From the NCBI GenBank assembly GCA_020721745.1, contig DYMC01000114.1, positions 1-7,642 of the forward strand: DNA of 7,642 nucleotides, given 5' to 3'. The notes below the pieces were generated by a model. It was not told the DNA's origin and did no database searches. It saw only the letters and a list, made by a program, of their open reading frames with translations. The position numbers and the translations under genes are program-made. Below are positions 1 through 6,914 of this stretch, piece after piece. Each line of letters starts with the position of its first letter. Position 1 is the first letter of the stretch. The DNA is from Lentisphaera sp. (GTDB lineage: Bacteria > Verrucomicrobiota > Lentisphaeria > Victivallales > GWF2-50-93).

Positions 1-68
1 CGTATGAAATCACGTGTTGCCATGCCCGCGAAAGGAGTTTTGCAATTACCTCGTTTACATTACCTGCC

Positions 69-97
69 AGCCCGTTTTTTCGCGCGAAAAACGGGCT
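69..97 (-). terminator. Stem-loop overlapping the nspC stop codon, possible transcription end signal
   Basis: An almost perfect palindrome. The outer arms AGCCCGTTTTT and AAAAACGGGCT are 11 bases each, and the central TCGCGCGA is itself self-complementary; there is one extra T on the left side. The last base pairs of the stem lie in the nspC stop codon TAG (98-96 on the minus strand), so the hairpin sits exactly at the 3' end of the nspC message. There is no run of T after the stem on either strand; the T and A tracts are inside the arms. It is therefore not a textbook intrinsic terminator, and could instead protect the mRNA 3' end or act with Rho. The hairpin is seen directly; the function is inferred. 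Confidence 0.45.
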
Positions 98-1205
98 AGA
101 CGGCGTTCTTGAAATCCGAATACGAGAATTCACGGATTGTCTCCAGGCTGCCGTCAAGCCTTTTCACCACTATGGACGGCATCGGGATCCCGTTGAACCA
201 GTTCTTCTTTACCATCGTGTATCCGGCGGCATCGGCGAAGCGGACCTCGTCGCCGACCCTGAGCCTTCTTGAGAGCCTGTATGTGCCGAAGATGTCTCCG
301 GCGAGACAGGAGCGTCCGGCAACCATGAACTTGTGGGGACCCGGCCCGGGGCTTGCGATTTTCGCGGACAGGCGGTATATGATGAGGTCGAGCATGTGGG
401 CTTCGGCGGAGGCGTCCACTATCGCGATGTCCATTTTGTTTCGAACCACATCAATCACCCTGCAGACCAGTTCGGCGCTGTTTGTGATAGATGATTCGCC
501 CGGTTCAAGGTAGATCTGGACGCCATGTTTCATCGAGAATTCCTTCAGCTTGCGGCAGAATGCCTCCAGAGGATAGTCCTTCTTGGTGAAATAAATTCCT
601 CCGCCAATGCTCACCCATTCGGCTTTCTTCAGGGCGAACCCGTATTTCTCCCCTATATGGTCCAAGGACTTTGCGAGATTCGCAAAATCGTCGTTCTCGC
701 AGTTGAAATGGAACATGAGCCCCCCGACCAGCGGCAGTATCCTGCGCAAGGTCTTCAAGTCCGCTATGCCGAGCCGGGAATATTTTCTCGCCGGATCGGC
801 CAGATCGAAATGCGAATAACTTATTCCCGGATTCACCCTCACCCCCAGCTTCTTTCCATCAAGGCCGGCGTGGAAGCGCTCAAGCTGGGACGCGGAATTG
901 AAGATTATCTTGTCCGCGAATTTCGCAAGCCGCGGGATTTCGTCCTCCGGATACGCCACGCTGTAGGCATGGGTCTCCCCGCCGAACTCCTCATGCCCGA
1001 GCCTGGCCTCGTGGAGGGAACTGCTCGTGGTCCCGTCCATGTAGCGGCTCATCAGCGGGAAGACGCTCCATGTGGAGAAGCATTTCAGGGCCAGAAGGGA
1101 CTTCGCGCCCGATCTCTCCCTGACCAGCCTCATCACCTCCATGTTCTTCAGGAGCCTTCCTTCGTCTATCAGATAATATGGGGTCTTTATTTTATCGTTC
1201 TTCAT
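96..1205 (-). CDS. nspC: Carboxynorspermidine/carboxyspermidine decarboxylase NspC
   Basis: PLP-dependent fold-III decarboxylase of 369 residues, the normal length for NspC. It removes the carboxyl group from carboxyspermidine (or carboxynorspermidine) to give spermidine (or norspermidine), the last cytoplasmic step of the aspartate-semialdehyde route to polyamines. Family features run the full length: TPYYLIDE at 8-15, the PLP-binding lysine K41 in LALKCF, MDGTTSSSLHEARLG at 56-70, HAYSVAY at 79-85, a glycine-rich phosphate loop SIGGGIYF at 199-206, LEPGE at 233-237, GRSCLAGDIFG at 297-307 with a cysteine at 300 and aspartate at 304, and AAGYTMVKKNWFNG at 326-339. The ATG start at 1205 has a purine-rich GGAAGG upstream and overlaps the glycosyltransferase stop by 14 bases, so the two are probably co-transcribed and translationally coupled. 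The ornithine decarboxylase made from the divergent operon would supply its pathway with putrescine. The choice between spermidine and norspermidine cannot be read from the sequence. Confidence 0.95.
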   Translation of the reverse strand: MKNDKIKTPYYLIDEGRLLKNMEVMRLVRERSGAKSLLALKCFSTWSVFPLMSRYMDGTTSSSLHEARLGHEEFGGETHAYSVAYPEDEIPRLAKFADKIIFNSASQLERFHAGLDGKKLGVRVNPGISYSHFDLADPARKYSRLGIADLKTLRRILPLVGGLMFHFNCENDDFANLAKSLDHIGEKYGFALKKAEWVSIGGGIYFTKKDYPLEAFCRKLKEFSMKHGVQIYLEPGESSITNSAELVCRVIDVVRNKMDIAIVDASAEAHMLDLIIYRLSAKIASPGPGPHKFMVAGRSCLAGDIFGTYRLSRRLRVGDEVRFADAAGYTMVKKNWFNGIPMPSIVVKRLDGSLETIREFSYSDFKNAV

Positions 1206-2856
1206 CTCCGCCTTCCTTCCTTTGTTTTTTCATCTCCTCCATGAGCTCCTTGTAATATGCCGGGACGAGGGCCTTCTGCCTGAGGACCGGGTTGCTCTCC
1301 AGCAGAGCCACATATACCCCGGAGAAATCGGATTCCCACAACTTCCGGAACGAGAACTCGTCCTGCATGAACTGGGCCACGGTGGAGAACCTGTAGTTGG
1401 TGTTCGGCGGGTCCACGCCTATCAGCCACACCCGCCTCCTCTTCACCAGCTCCGCGAAAACCCTGTCGTAGTAATTGAAAAAATCCTTGTCCCACGTGTA
1501 GGTCATGTTTATTACCGGAGGGACCTTGTCCGACGGCGACTTGATCCAGTAGAAGCTGTGGAAGGGGGACGTGACGTATTCCTGGACGATTTGGTTCGGT
1601 GGCGGTATCCAGTTTTCCTTCACCTCTCCGTATCTCATCAGGAATCCATCGCCGGGAACGTGGTTCTGCCTGATGTGCCCCAGCGCCGCCCTCCAGTCGT
1701 GAGGGATGCGCCGGCAGAACGAGCCGCCGTCCATGTAGGCCGGCACCGACACGCTCCCGAGGTAGATTATGAGATATACCCCCGGGAACGCCGTCCTCAG
1801 CACGTCGCTGCGGAAGACATCCAGGAGGTTCGCCAACAGAAGATAATACGCCGGCATTGCGAAAAGCATGTATCTCGGATCGAAGAAGGAGGTATTCAGA
1901 ATCCGCGAGGCTGCGAACACAAAGACGAACGGGGAGACGATCCAGAGCAGGACGAGCAAGGTCGGCTGCGCGCCCAGGCGGCAGACGATATCCTTCGCGC
2001 TGAAACGCTCGAAGATGAAGAAAACCACGCCCACGCCAAGCATTGCAGCAAGCATCTTCAGGTCGAACATCGAGAGGAAGAGAGCGACTGCCTCCAGACC
2101 GTCCAAGTCCTTCACCCATGTCCACGCCGCCCGCATCCCGTAGAGCCCCGACACGTGGGGCAGCGAGAAGGCGACCAAAGCCGCGCAGACCGACTGCAGC
2201 GGAATCCACAGCTTCAGCCCCGGCGCGTCCTCGAAGAGCCGCACACCCCTGCTCCTCAGGAGGGCGGCCCCGGCGACGTACGCATTCTGGAAGATGAACA
2301 ACGAGGCGAAAGTGTAGTGCATATACACCGAGGCGACCGAACAAAGCACGTAGGGGAGCACGCTCCTCGCCCCGGGAAGCCTTTTGAGGTGGAGGAAAAA
2401 TATCTGGGACAGCAGCGCAAACATGATACCGAGAGCATAGGGGCGGGCCTCCTGCGCGTAGTAGATGCTGTCGGAGTGAATTGCGAAAATCGCAGCGGCA
2501 AGCAGGGCGCGCGTGTCGTCCGCGAAAATCGTCTTTGCAAGCCAAAAAACAAGAAAGACCGATATGATGGACGCCGCGCAGGAGAGCCCCCTCAGGACCC
2601 CCTCGGAGGGGGGCAGCAGCGACAGGACCAAGTGCTGGACGATGAAATATGCCGGATGCATCCCCTGCGTGACCGATGCTCTCTCCCATACGGCGCCGAA
2701 AGTCGGCGCGCTCGACACCCATAGAGTGGAGATTTCATCCGTCCAGAGACTTGATGTCGTGATGTTGAAGAGACGGAAGAATATCGCGGCGAACACTATG
2801 AAGAACAGCCAGGTCTGGACGTTCTTCTCCACATAGCCCTTCTTCTCCTCGACCAC
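1192..2856 (-). CDS. GT39/ArnT-like multi-membrane-spanning glycosyltransferase
   Basis: Integral membrane protein, 554 residues from the proposed start, of the dolichyl-phosphate-mannose mannosyltransferase / ArnT type (GT-C fold, PMT_2-like). Such enzymes take a sugar from a polyprenyl-phosphate carrier and add it to lipid, glycan or protein outside the inner membrane. After a first membrane segment (about 15-30) comes the extracytoplasmic motif SLWTDEIST with D40 and E41, the usual catalytic/metal acidic pair. HPAYFIVQH follows at 67-75, then YYAQEARPYAL at 132-142. Further hydrophobic segments continue to about 370 and include FDPRYM at 325-330. The last 170 or so residues are soluble, probably periplasmic. 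The frame is open up to 2949, but the GTG at 2856 is preferred: GGAGGG lies 5 bases upstream, and the sequence before it is AT-rich and does not read like protein. The sugar and acceptor are unknown. The gene leads into nspC with an overlap, although no link to polyamines is obvious. Confidence 0.82.
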   Translation of the reverse strand: MVEEKKGYVEKNVQTWLFFIVFAAIFFRLFNITTSSLWTDEISTLWVSSAPTFGAVWERASVTQGMHPAYFIVQHLVLSLLPPSEGVLRGLSCAASIISVFLVFWLAKTIFADDTRALLAAAIFAIHSDSIYYAQEARPYALGIMFALLSQIFFLHLKRLPGARSVLPYVLCSVASVYMHYTFASLFIFQNAYVAGAALLRSRGVRLFEDAPGLKLWIPLQSVCAALVAFSLPHVSGLYGMRAAWTWVKDLDGLEAVALFLSMFDLKMLAAMLGVGVVFFIFERFSAKDIVCRLGAQPTLLVLLWIVSPFVFVFAASRILNTSFFDPRYMLFAMPAYYLLLANLLDVFRSDVLRTAFPGVYLIIYLGSVSVPAYMDGGSFCRRIPHDWRAALGHIRQNHVPGDGFLMRYGEVKENWIPPPNQIVQEYVTSPFHSFYWIKSPSDKVPPVINMTYTWDKDFFNYYDRVFAELVKRRRVWLIGVDPPNTNYRFSTVAQFMQDEFSFRKLWESDFSGVYVALLESNPVLRQKALVPAYYKELMEEMKKQRKEGGDEER

Positions 2857-3001
2857 GGCACCCTCCGCCACCACATGGGAATATGAAAGTTCAAGCGCTA
2901 TCATTACAATCGCATATTTTAAGCGTTTTTCAAACGGCAATCCCTTCACATATGCGATATGGGGGCTATATTAGGCATTTGCAAGCATCCAGGAAAAGAC
3001 T
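2857..3001. promoter_or_regulatory. Divergent promoter region between glycosyltransferase-nspC and trpB operons
   Basis: AT-rich gap between two divergent transcription units. For trpB, TTCACA (2945-2950) and TATATT (2967-2972), spaced 16 bases, form a candidate sigma70 promoter, with AGGA at 2991-2994 as the ribosome-binding site. For the minus strand, TTGAAA (2933-2928) and TGTAAT (2908-2903) are present but 19 bases apart, which is wide. No tryptophan-rich leader peptide or attenuator hairpin is seen before trpB. The promoters are pattern matches only. Confidence 0.5.
2909..2958. repeat. 9-base inverted repeat, candidate operator half-sites
   Basis: ATCGCATAT at 2909-2917 and its exact reverse complement ATATGCGAT at 2950-2958 lie symmetrically in the divergent control region, with 32 bases between the arms. 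The right arm is also part of a smaller dyad, CATAT-GCG-ATATG (2949-2961), which overlaps the candidate trpB promoter spacer. The position and symmetry suggest a regulator binding both half-sites and controlling both operons. No known operator consensus was recognised. Confidence 0.4.
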
Positions 3002-4204
3002 ATGAAGACACCAGACAAGAACGGAAAGTTCGGCCCATACGGTGGCGCTTTCGTGCCGGAGACACTGGTTCCGGTCCTCAGGGAGCTCGAAGCCTGCTAC
3101 CACGAGGCGACAAAGGACGAGTCCTTCACCAGGCGCTTCGGCGACCTTCTGCGGAATTATGTGGGACGCCCGACTCCCCTCTACTATGCGGAGAGGCTTT
3201 CGGACGAGATCGGGCACAGGACATACCTCAAGCGCGAAGACCTCTGCCACACCGGAGCCCACAAGATAAACAACTCCCTCGGGCAGACCATGCTTGCCGT
3301 GAGGATGGGCAAGAAAAGGATAATCGCCGAGACTGGAGCCGGACAGCACGGCGTGGCCACGGCGACAGCGGCCGCCAGATTCGGACTCGAATGCGACATA
3401 TACATGGGCGAGGTGGACATGGAGCGCCAGTCCCTCAACGTCAAGAGGATGGAGCTGCTCGGGGCGAAGGTGATTCCAGTCCATACCGGACAGAAGACCC
3501 TGAAGGAGGCCGTGAGCGCCGCGATAAGGGACTGGGTCGCGAACAGTTCGTCCACCCACTATGTCCTAGGCTCGGCGCTCGGCCCGCATCCCTTCCCGAT
3601 GATAGTCAGGGACTTCCAGTCCTGCATCGGAAGAGAATGCCTGCGCCAGATTAGAAAGGCCGAAGGACGCCTGCCCGACATAATCATCGCATGCGTGGGC
3701 GGAGGAAGCAATTCCATCGGCATATTCCACCCCTTTCTGAAATTCCCCGAGGTGAGGCTGATTGGCGTCGAGGCCGGAGGAAGGGGAGATTCCCTCGGCG
3801 ACCACGCGGCGCGCTTCAGCGGCGGAAGACTCGGAGTTCTCCAGGGCACCAAGACATACGTCCTCCAGGACGGCTTCGGACAGATAGCATCCACCCATTC
3901 GGTGTCGGCCGGTCTCGACTACGCGGCCGTGGGTCCCGAGCACTCGTATCTCCGGGATACAAGGCGGGTGCAATATATCAAGGTCTCCGACACCGAGGCG
4001 ATCGAGGCCTTCGGAAGGCTGTCCGACACGGAGGGCATACTTCCCGCCCTCGAAAGCGCCCACGCCGTCGCCGGCCTTGTAAAAATAAGCCCGTCTCTCC
4101 CGCCGAAAAGCCTTGTCGTTCTCAACCTTAGCGGACGTGGAGACAAGGATGTCCAGCAGGTCATCGATTTCCTGAATAAAAAAAAAGGAATGAATAACGA
4201 ATGA
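3002..4204 (+). CDS. trpB: Tryptophan synthase beta chain TrpB
   Basis: Cytoplasmic PLP enzyme of 400 residues (the usual TrpB1 length) that condenses indole and serine to tryptophan, normally as the beta subunit of an alpha2-beta2 complex with TrpA. It opens with the typical GKFGPYGGAFVPETL. The PLP lysine is K88 in HTGAHKINN; the catalytic glutamate is E110 in IAETGAGQHGVATA; the communication (COMM) region follows. The phosphate loop GGGSNS is at 233-238, D306 lies in AGLDYAAVGPEH, EGILPALESAHA at 344-355, and the end motif NLSGRGDKD at 375-383. No key residue is missing. ATG at 3002 has AGGA 7 bases upstream. The gene is unusual in having no trpA beside it in the window; instead its last bases overlap the start of a decarboxylase. 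A run of nine A (4178-4186, K393-K395) lies just before the stop. Confidence 0.97.
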   Translation: MKTPDKNGKFGPYGGAFVPETLVPVLRELEACYHEATKDESFTRRFGDLLRNYVGRPTPLYYAERLSDEIGHRTYLKREDLCHTGAHKINNSLGQTMLAVRMGKKRIIAETGAGQHGVATATAAARFGLECDIYMGEVDMERQSLNVKRMELLGAKVIPVHTGQKTLKEAVSAAIRDWVANSSSTHYVLGSALGPHPFPMIVRDFQSCIGRECLRQIRKAEGRLPDIIIACVGGGSNSIGIFHPFLKFPEVRLIGVEAGGRGDSLGDHAARFSGGRLGVLQGTKTYVLQDGFGQIASTHSVSAGLDYAAVGPEHSYLRDTRRVQYIKVSDTEAIEAFGRLSDTEGILPALESAHAVAGLVKISPSLPPKSLVVLNLSGRGDKDVQQVIDFLNKKKGMNNE

Positions 4205-5346
4205 AACTAAACAAGAAGTTCATTCTCGATGCGGTCGAGGAGCACGGAACACCGCTGCTCATCGTGGACCACGACATCATAAGGCAAAACTATGCCGCCT
4301 TCAGGAAGCACCTTCCGCGCATACAGGCATACTACGCGGTAAAGGCCTTCACAAACGAGGAGATCGTCAAAACCCTCTTCAACGCCGGATGCAGCTTCGA
4401 CGTGGCCTCGATGCCGGAATTCAACATGGTCTATGAATGCGTCAAGTATATGCCTCCGCAGAGACGGCAGGACTGGATATGGGACAAGATTATCTACGCC
4501 CATCCCATAAAATCCGAAAGCACCCTCCGTGAACTGGACAAATACAAGCCGCTTGTTACCTACGACAACCGCGAGGAGATAAGGAAGATAAGGAAAAACG
4601 CGCCGAACGCCGGACTCGCCCTCAGGCTCAAAGTGCCCAACACTGGCGCCATGGTCGAGCTCTCCTCCAAGTTCGGGGCGTCCCCCGGCGAGGCCGTTGA
4701 CCTCATACTTGCCGCCGACAAGGCCGGTCTCACCGTGGAGGGCATCAGCTTCCACGTGGGAAGCCAGACAACCAACTTCCAGAACTACGTCCAGGCGATA
4801 AACCTCGCCGCCAACGTCTTCCAGGAGGCGCGTTCGAGAGGATACAGGAAGATGAATCTCCTCGACATCGGCGGCGGATTCCCCGCCCCCTACGACAAGA
4901 GCGTGCGCCCGTTCAGGGAACTCGCCAGGACCATAAACTCCGAGCTGAACAGGCTTTTCCCCAAGGACATACAGATACTGGCAGAACCCGGCAGGTTCAT
5001 CGTCGCGACCGCCGCGACGGAAGTCTCGCAGATAATAGGCAAGGCCGTCCGCGACGGAAAGCTCTGCTACTACATCAACGACGGAGTATATCACACGTTC
5101 TCGGGGATAATCTTCGACCACTGCAGCTACCATTTCGAGTCTCTGAAGGGCGGAAAGAAGGAACTCTGCACCGTCTTTGGTCCGACATGCGATGCCCTCG
5201 ACGTGGTCTCGATGTCCGAGATGCTCCCCTCCCGCTTGAAGATCGGCGATGTCCTCACAAGCCGCAACATCGGGGCATACAGCATCGTCTCCTCGACAAG
5301 CTTCAACGGATTCCCAAGCGCCAAGATACTTCACATCAACAACTAG
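4201..5346 (+). CDS. Ornithine decarboxylase-like fold-III PLP enzyme
   Basis: 381 residues, of the alanine-racemase/eukaryotic-ODC type rather than the large E. coli SpeC type. It is predicted to decarboxylate ornithine (possibly also lysine) to putrescine in the cytoplasm. Key residues align with those of trypanosome/human ODC: PLP lysine K48 in YAVKA, H185 in FHVGSQ that stacks on PLP, phosphate loop GGG 224-226, E262 in AEPGRF for the pyridine nitrogen, D306 in IIFDH (specificity aspartate position), C330-D331 in FGPTCDALD, and Y360 near the C-terminus. A charged/aromatic insertion (about 84-96, with RRQDWIWDK) is absent from classical ODC. The start ATG shares bases with the trpB stop TGA (ATGA), and a GGA lies 11 bases upstream, so translation is probably coupled to trpB. 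With nspC across the divergent region it would form two ends of a spermidine route. Fold and ODC group are clear; exact substrate is inferred. Confidence 0.88.
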   Translation: MKLNKKFILDAVEEHGTPLLIVDHDIIRQNYAAFRKHLPRIQAYYAVKAFTNEEIVKTLFNAGCSFDVASMPEFNMVYECVKYMPPQRRQDWIWDKIIYAHPIKSESTLRELDKYKPLVTYDNREEIRKIRKNAPNAGLALRLKVPNTGAMVELSSKFGASPGEAVDLILAADKAGLTVEGISFHVGSQTTNFQNYVQAINLAANVFQEARSRGYRKMNLLDIGGGFPAPYDKSVRPFRELARTINSELNRLFPKDIQILAEPGRFIVATAATEVSQIIGKAVRDGKLCYYINDGVYHTFSGIIFDHCSYHFESLKGGKKELCTVFGPTCDALDVVSMSEMLPSRLKIGDVLTSRNIGAYSIVSSTSFNGFPSAKILHINN

Positions 5347-5385
5347 GCCGTTTCATCACAAAGGAAGAATGTTTGGTAGAAAGAT

Positions 5386-6786
5386 ATGGACAAGTGTTTG
5401 ACAGATTTTTCGGGATGGCTGAAGAGGGGGGACTTTTTTGTCCTGGTCGAGGTTCCTCTGCCGGAGGAGAGGGCGGATGTTCCAGTCTTCGAAGGGATAT
5501 TGCGGAGGATGCAGTCGGTGCTGGCGTCGCGTCCGGGTTTGAAGGCGGGCATAGCGTTCACCGACAATTCCGCCGAGAGGTCCTCCGATTTTTCCATGTT
5601 TTTCAAGGATTTGTCCCCGGCGTTGAAGTCGCAGTCGCTGTTTTACCTGAGCGGCAGGGGCAACAGTCTTGGAAATCTGGCTTTGCAGGTGGAGAGTTTG
5701 AAGAGGCTGGAGTTTTTCAATGTGGTTCCTGTCACCGGGGAGTCGCGTGCTTCGCTCCGGAAGCCTGGGGCTGGGCATGCGAGGGTTCCGTATCTTGACT
5801 CCGTGCACATGATAGAGAAGTTGTCCGGGCTTGCTGCTGGTGCGTTCTGTTGTGGTTCGGCGGTGAATCCATTCAAGTATAGCCCCGAGGAGACCTACAC
5901 GCAATACTACAAATTGATGAAGAAGTTCAAGGCTGGGGCGGCTTTTGCGGTTGCACAGGCCGGCTGGGACATGAAGAAGCTGCAGGAGCTGAGATGGTTT
6001 CTCGAGATGAGGGACTGCCATGCGCCGACACTGGCCAGGATGATGGTGCTGACTCCGGAGCTTTCAGAGGAGATATTTGCCTGCGCCCATCCTGGTCTGA
6101 TGGTGTCGGAGGACATAAGGGGGATTCTGCGGGAGGAGAACAAATATGGATACGCCCAGTTTGCATCGGCGCAATGGAGGAGACTTCAGATAATGGCGGC
6201 GGGCGCGCGACTGCTTGGCTACAGCGCGGTCCAGGTCGCCGGGGTGGAAAGGCCTGAACATGCCGAGAGCGTTCTTGCGAAAATCGCAGAGGCGCTGGAG
6301 GAGTTCAGGACTTTCGAGGAGTGGCGTGCCGAATACCAGAACCATCTATCGAGGGCGGAGCCGTCGCCGTTTCCCTTCAGCTACTACATGTTCGAAAATC
6401 TCTTCCAGTGGCAGTATCCGGAGGGTTGCCTGAAGGTAAGGGACCCGAGGGGATGCGGGCTTGGCACCTGGGAGAAGATCAGATACGAGATATGCTCCCT
6501 GCTGCTCTCGAAGGCGCATAGACAGGTTCCGGAGGAGCACTATTTCTCGAAGAAGCTGCTGGTTAAATGCAGAGGCTGCAAATACTGCCGCGTGTCGCTG
6601 ACCCAGTTCGTGTGCCCGGAGACCTGCCCGAAGGGATTGGCCAACGGCCCCTGCGGCGGCAGCTTTGCCGGCGGGCTTTGCGAATTTCGCGACCGCAAGT
6701 GCATATACGGGCAGATATTCAGAAACGCGCTGTGGAAAAAGGAAGTCGGTTCGCTGGAAGACAGGATAGTAAAACCCGTGGAGTGA
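5386..6786 (+). CDS. MetF-like methylenetetrahydrofolate reductase domain with MetV-type cysteine-rich C-terminal domain
   Basis: 466 residues in two parts. Residues about 1-320 resemble the methylenetetrahydrofolate reductase TIM barrel: LVEVPLP with E22 at the catalytic-Glu position, GIAFTDNSA at 55-63, NVVPVTGES at 112-120, GSAVNPFK at 157-164, KAGAAFAVAQAGWD at 182-195 (corresponding to AGA...TQFFFD), and HPGLMVSEDI at 235-244. Residues about 330-460 match the MTHFR C-terminal/MetV-type domain, with cysteines at 395, 398, 401, 410, 414, 423, 432 and 439 and the signature CPKGLANGPCGG at 414-425, likely binding Fe-S or zinc. Expected role: 5,10-methylene-THF to 5-methyl-THF, or a related folate redox step. 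The E. coli Asp120 position (LRGD) appears as Glu119 (TGES), so activity is uncertain. ATG at 5386 is the first possible start, since an in-frame TAG lies at 5377, but it has only a poor GGTAGAAAG upstream. It lies 39 bases after the decarboxylase with no terminator seen, so co-transcription is likely. It uses more T- and G-ending codons than trpB. Confidence 0.83.
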   Translation: MDKCLTDFSGWLKRGDFFVLVEVPLPEERADVPVFEGILRRMQSVLASRPGLKAGIAFTDNSAERSSDFSMFFKDLSPALKSQSLFYLSGRGNSLGNLALQVESLKRLEFFNVVPVTGESRASLRKPGAGHARVPYLDSVHMIEKLSGLAAGAFCCGSAVNPFKYSPEETYTQYYKLMKKFKAGAAFAVAQAGWDMKKLQELRWFLEMRDCHAPTLARMMVLTPELSEEIFACAHPGLMVSEDIRGILREENKYGYAQFASAQWRRLQIMAAGARLLGYSAVQVAGVERPEHAESVLAKIAEALEEFRTFEEWRAEYQNHLSRAEPSPFPFSYYMFENLFQWQYPEGCLKVRDPRGCGLGTWEKIRYEICSLLLSKAHRQVPEEHYFSKKLLVKCRGCKYCRVSLTQFVCPETCPKGLANGPCGGSFAGGLCEFRDRKCIYGQIFRNALWKKEVGSLEDRIVKPVE

Positions 6787-6898
6787 GTACCGACCCCGGC
6801 CCGTCTTTCAAAACGGTCTAAGTTTTTCTCCATTTTCCAAAATTTCCGCAATCAAAATGTAAATTTTCAGCCTAAATGAGCATAAATCCTTAGAATAC

Positions 6899-6914
6899 AG
6901 AAAGGGGGTGATCC
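6899..6914 (+). promoter_or_regulatory. Extended anti-16S (Shine-Dalgarno-like) sequence without a well-placed gene
   Basis: AGAAAGGGGGTGATCC matches the complement of a typical bacterial 16S rRNA 3' end (AGAAAGGAGGTGATCC, Bacillus-type) at 15 of 16 positions. The nearest downstream ATG (6928) opens only a 19-codon frame ending at 6987, and lies 19 bases from the GGGGG core, too far for normal initiation. The match is seen; whether it ever served a start codon is unknown. It may have been the leader of the decayed transposase that follows. Confidence 0.35.

Noticed and set aside
1..68. Possible gene or element at the left edge
   Set aside because: Too short, with no supported frame or RNA structure; it contains GAAAGGAG but no suitably placed start codon.
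671..690. TTTGCGA...TCGCAAA dyad inside nspC, resembling the dyad at 7306-7322
   Set aside because: It falls in well-conserved nspC codons (FANLAK region) and is most simply a coding coincidence.
1222..2724. 500-codon plus-strand open frame opposite the glycosyltransferase, and a 506-codon frame on the same strand
   Set aside because: Both are GC-rich shadow frames. Their translations are Arg/Pro/His-rich with no recognisable domain, while the glycosyltransferase frame has clear membrane segments and family motifs.
4207..5334. 375-codon minus-strand frame opposite the ODC-like gene
   Set aside because: Shadow of a real gene; the translation is Val/Glu/Gly-rich with no family motif, and the plus-strand product is unambiguous.
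6789..6830. Possible intrinsic terminator after the MetF-like gene
   Set aside because: CCGT-ctttcaaa-ACGG gives only a 4-base-pair stem before a T5 tract at 6823-6827; too weak to call.
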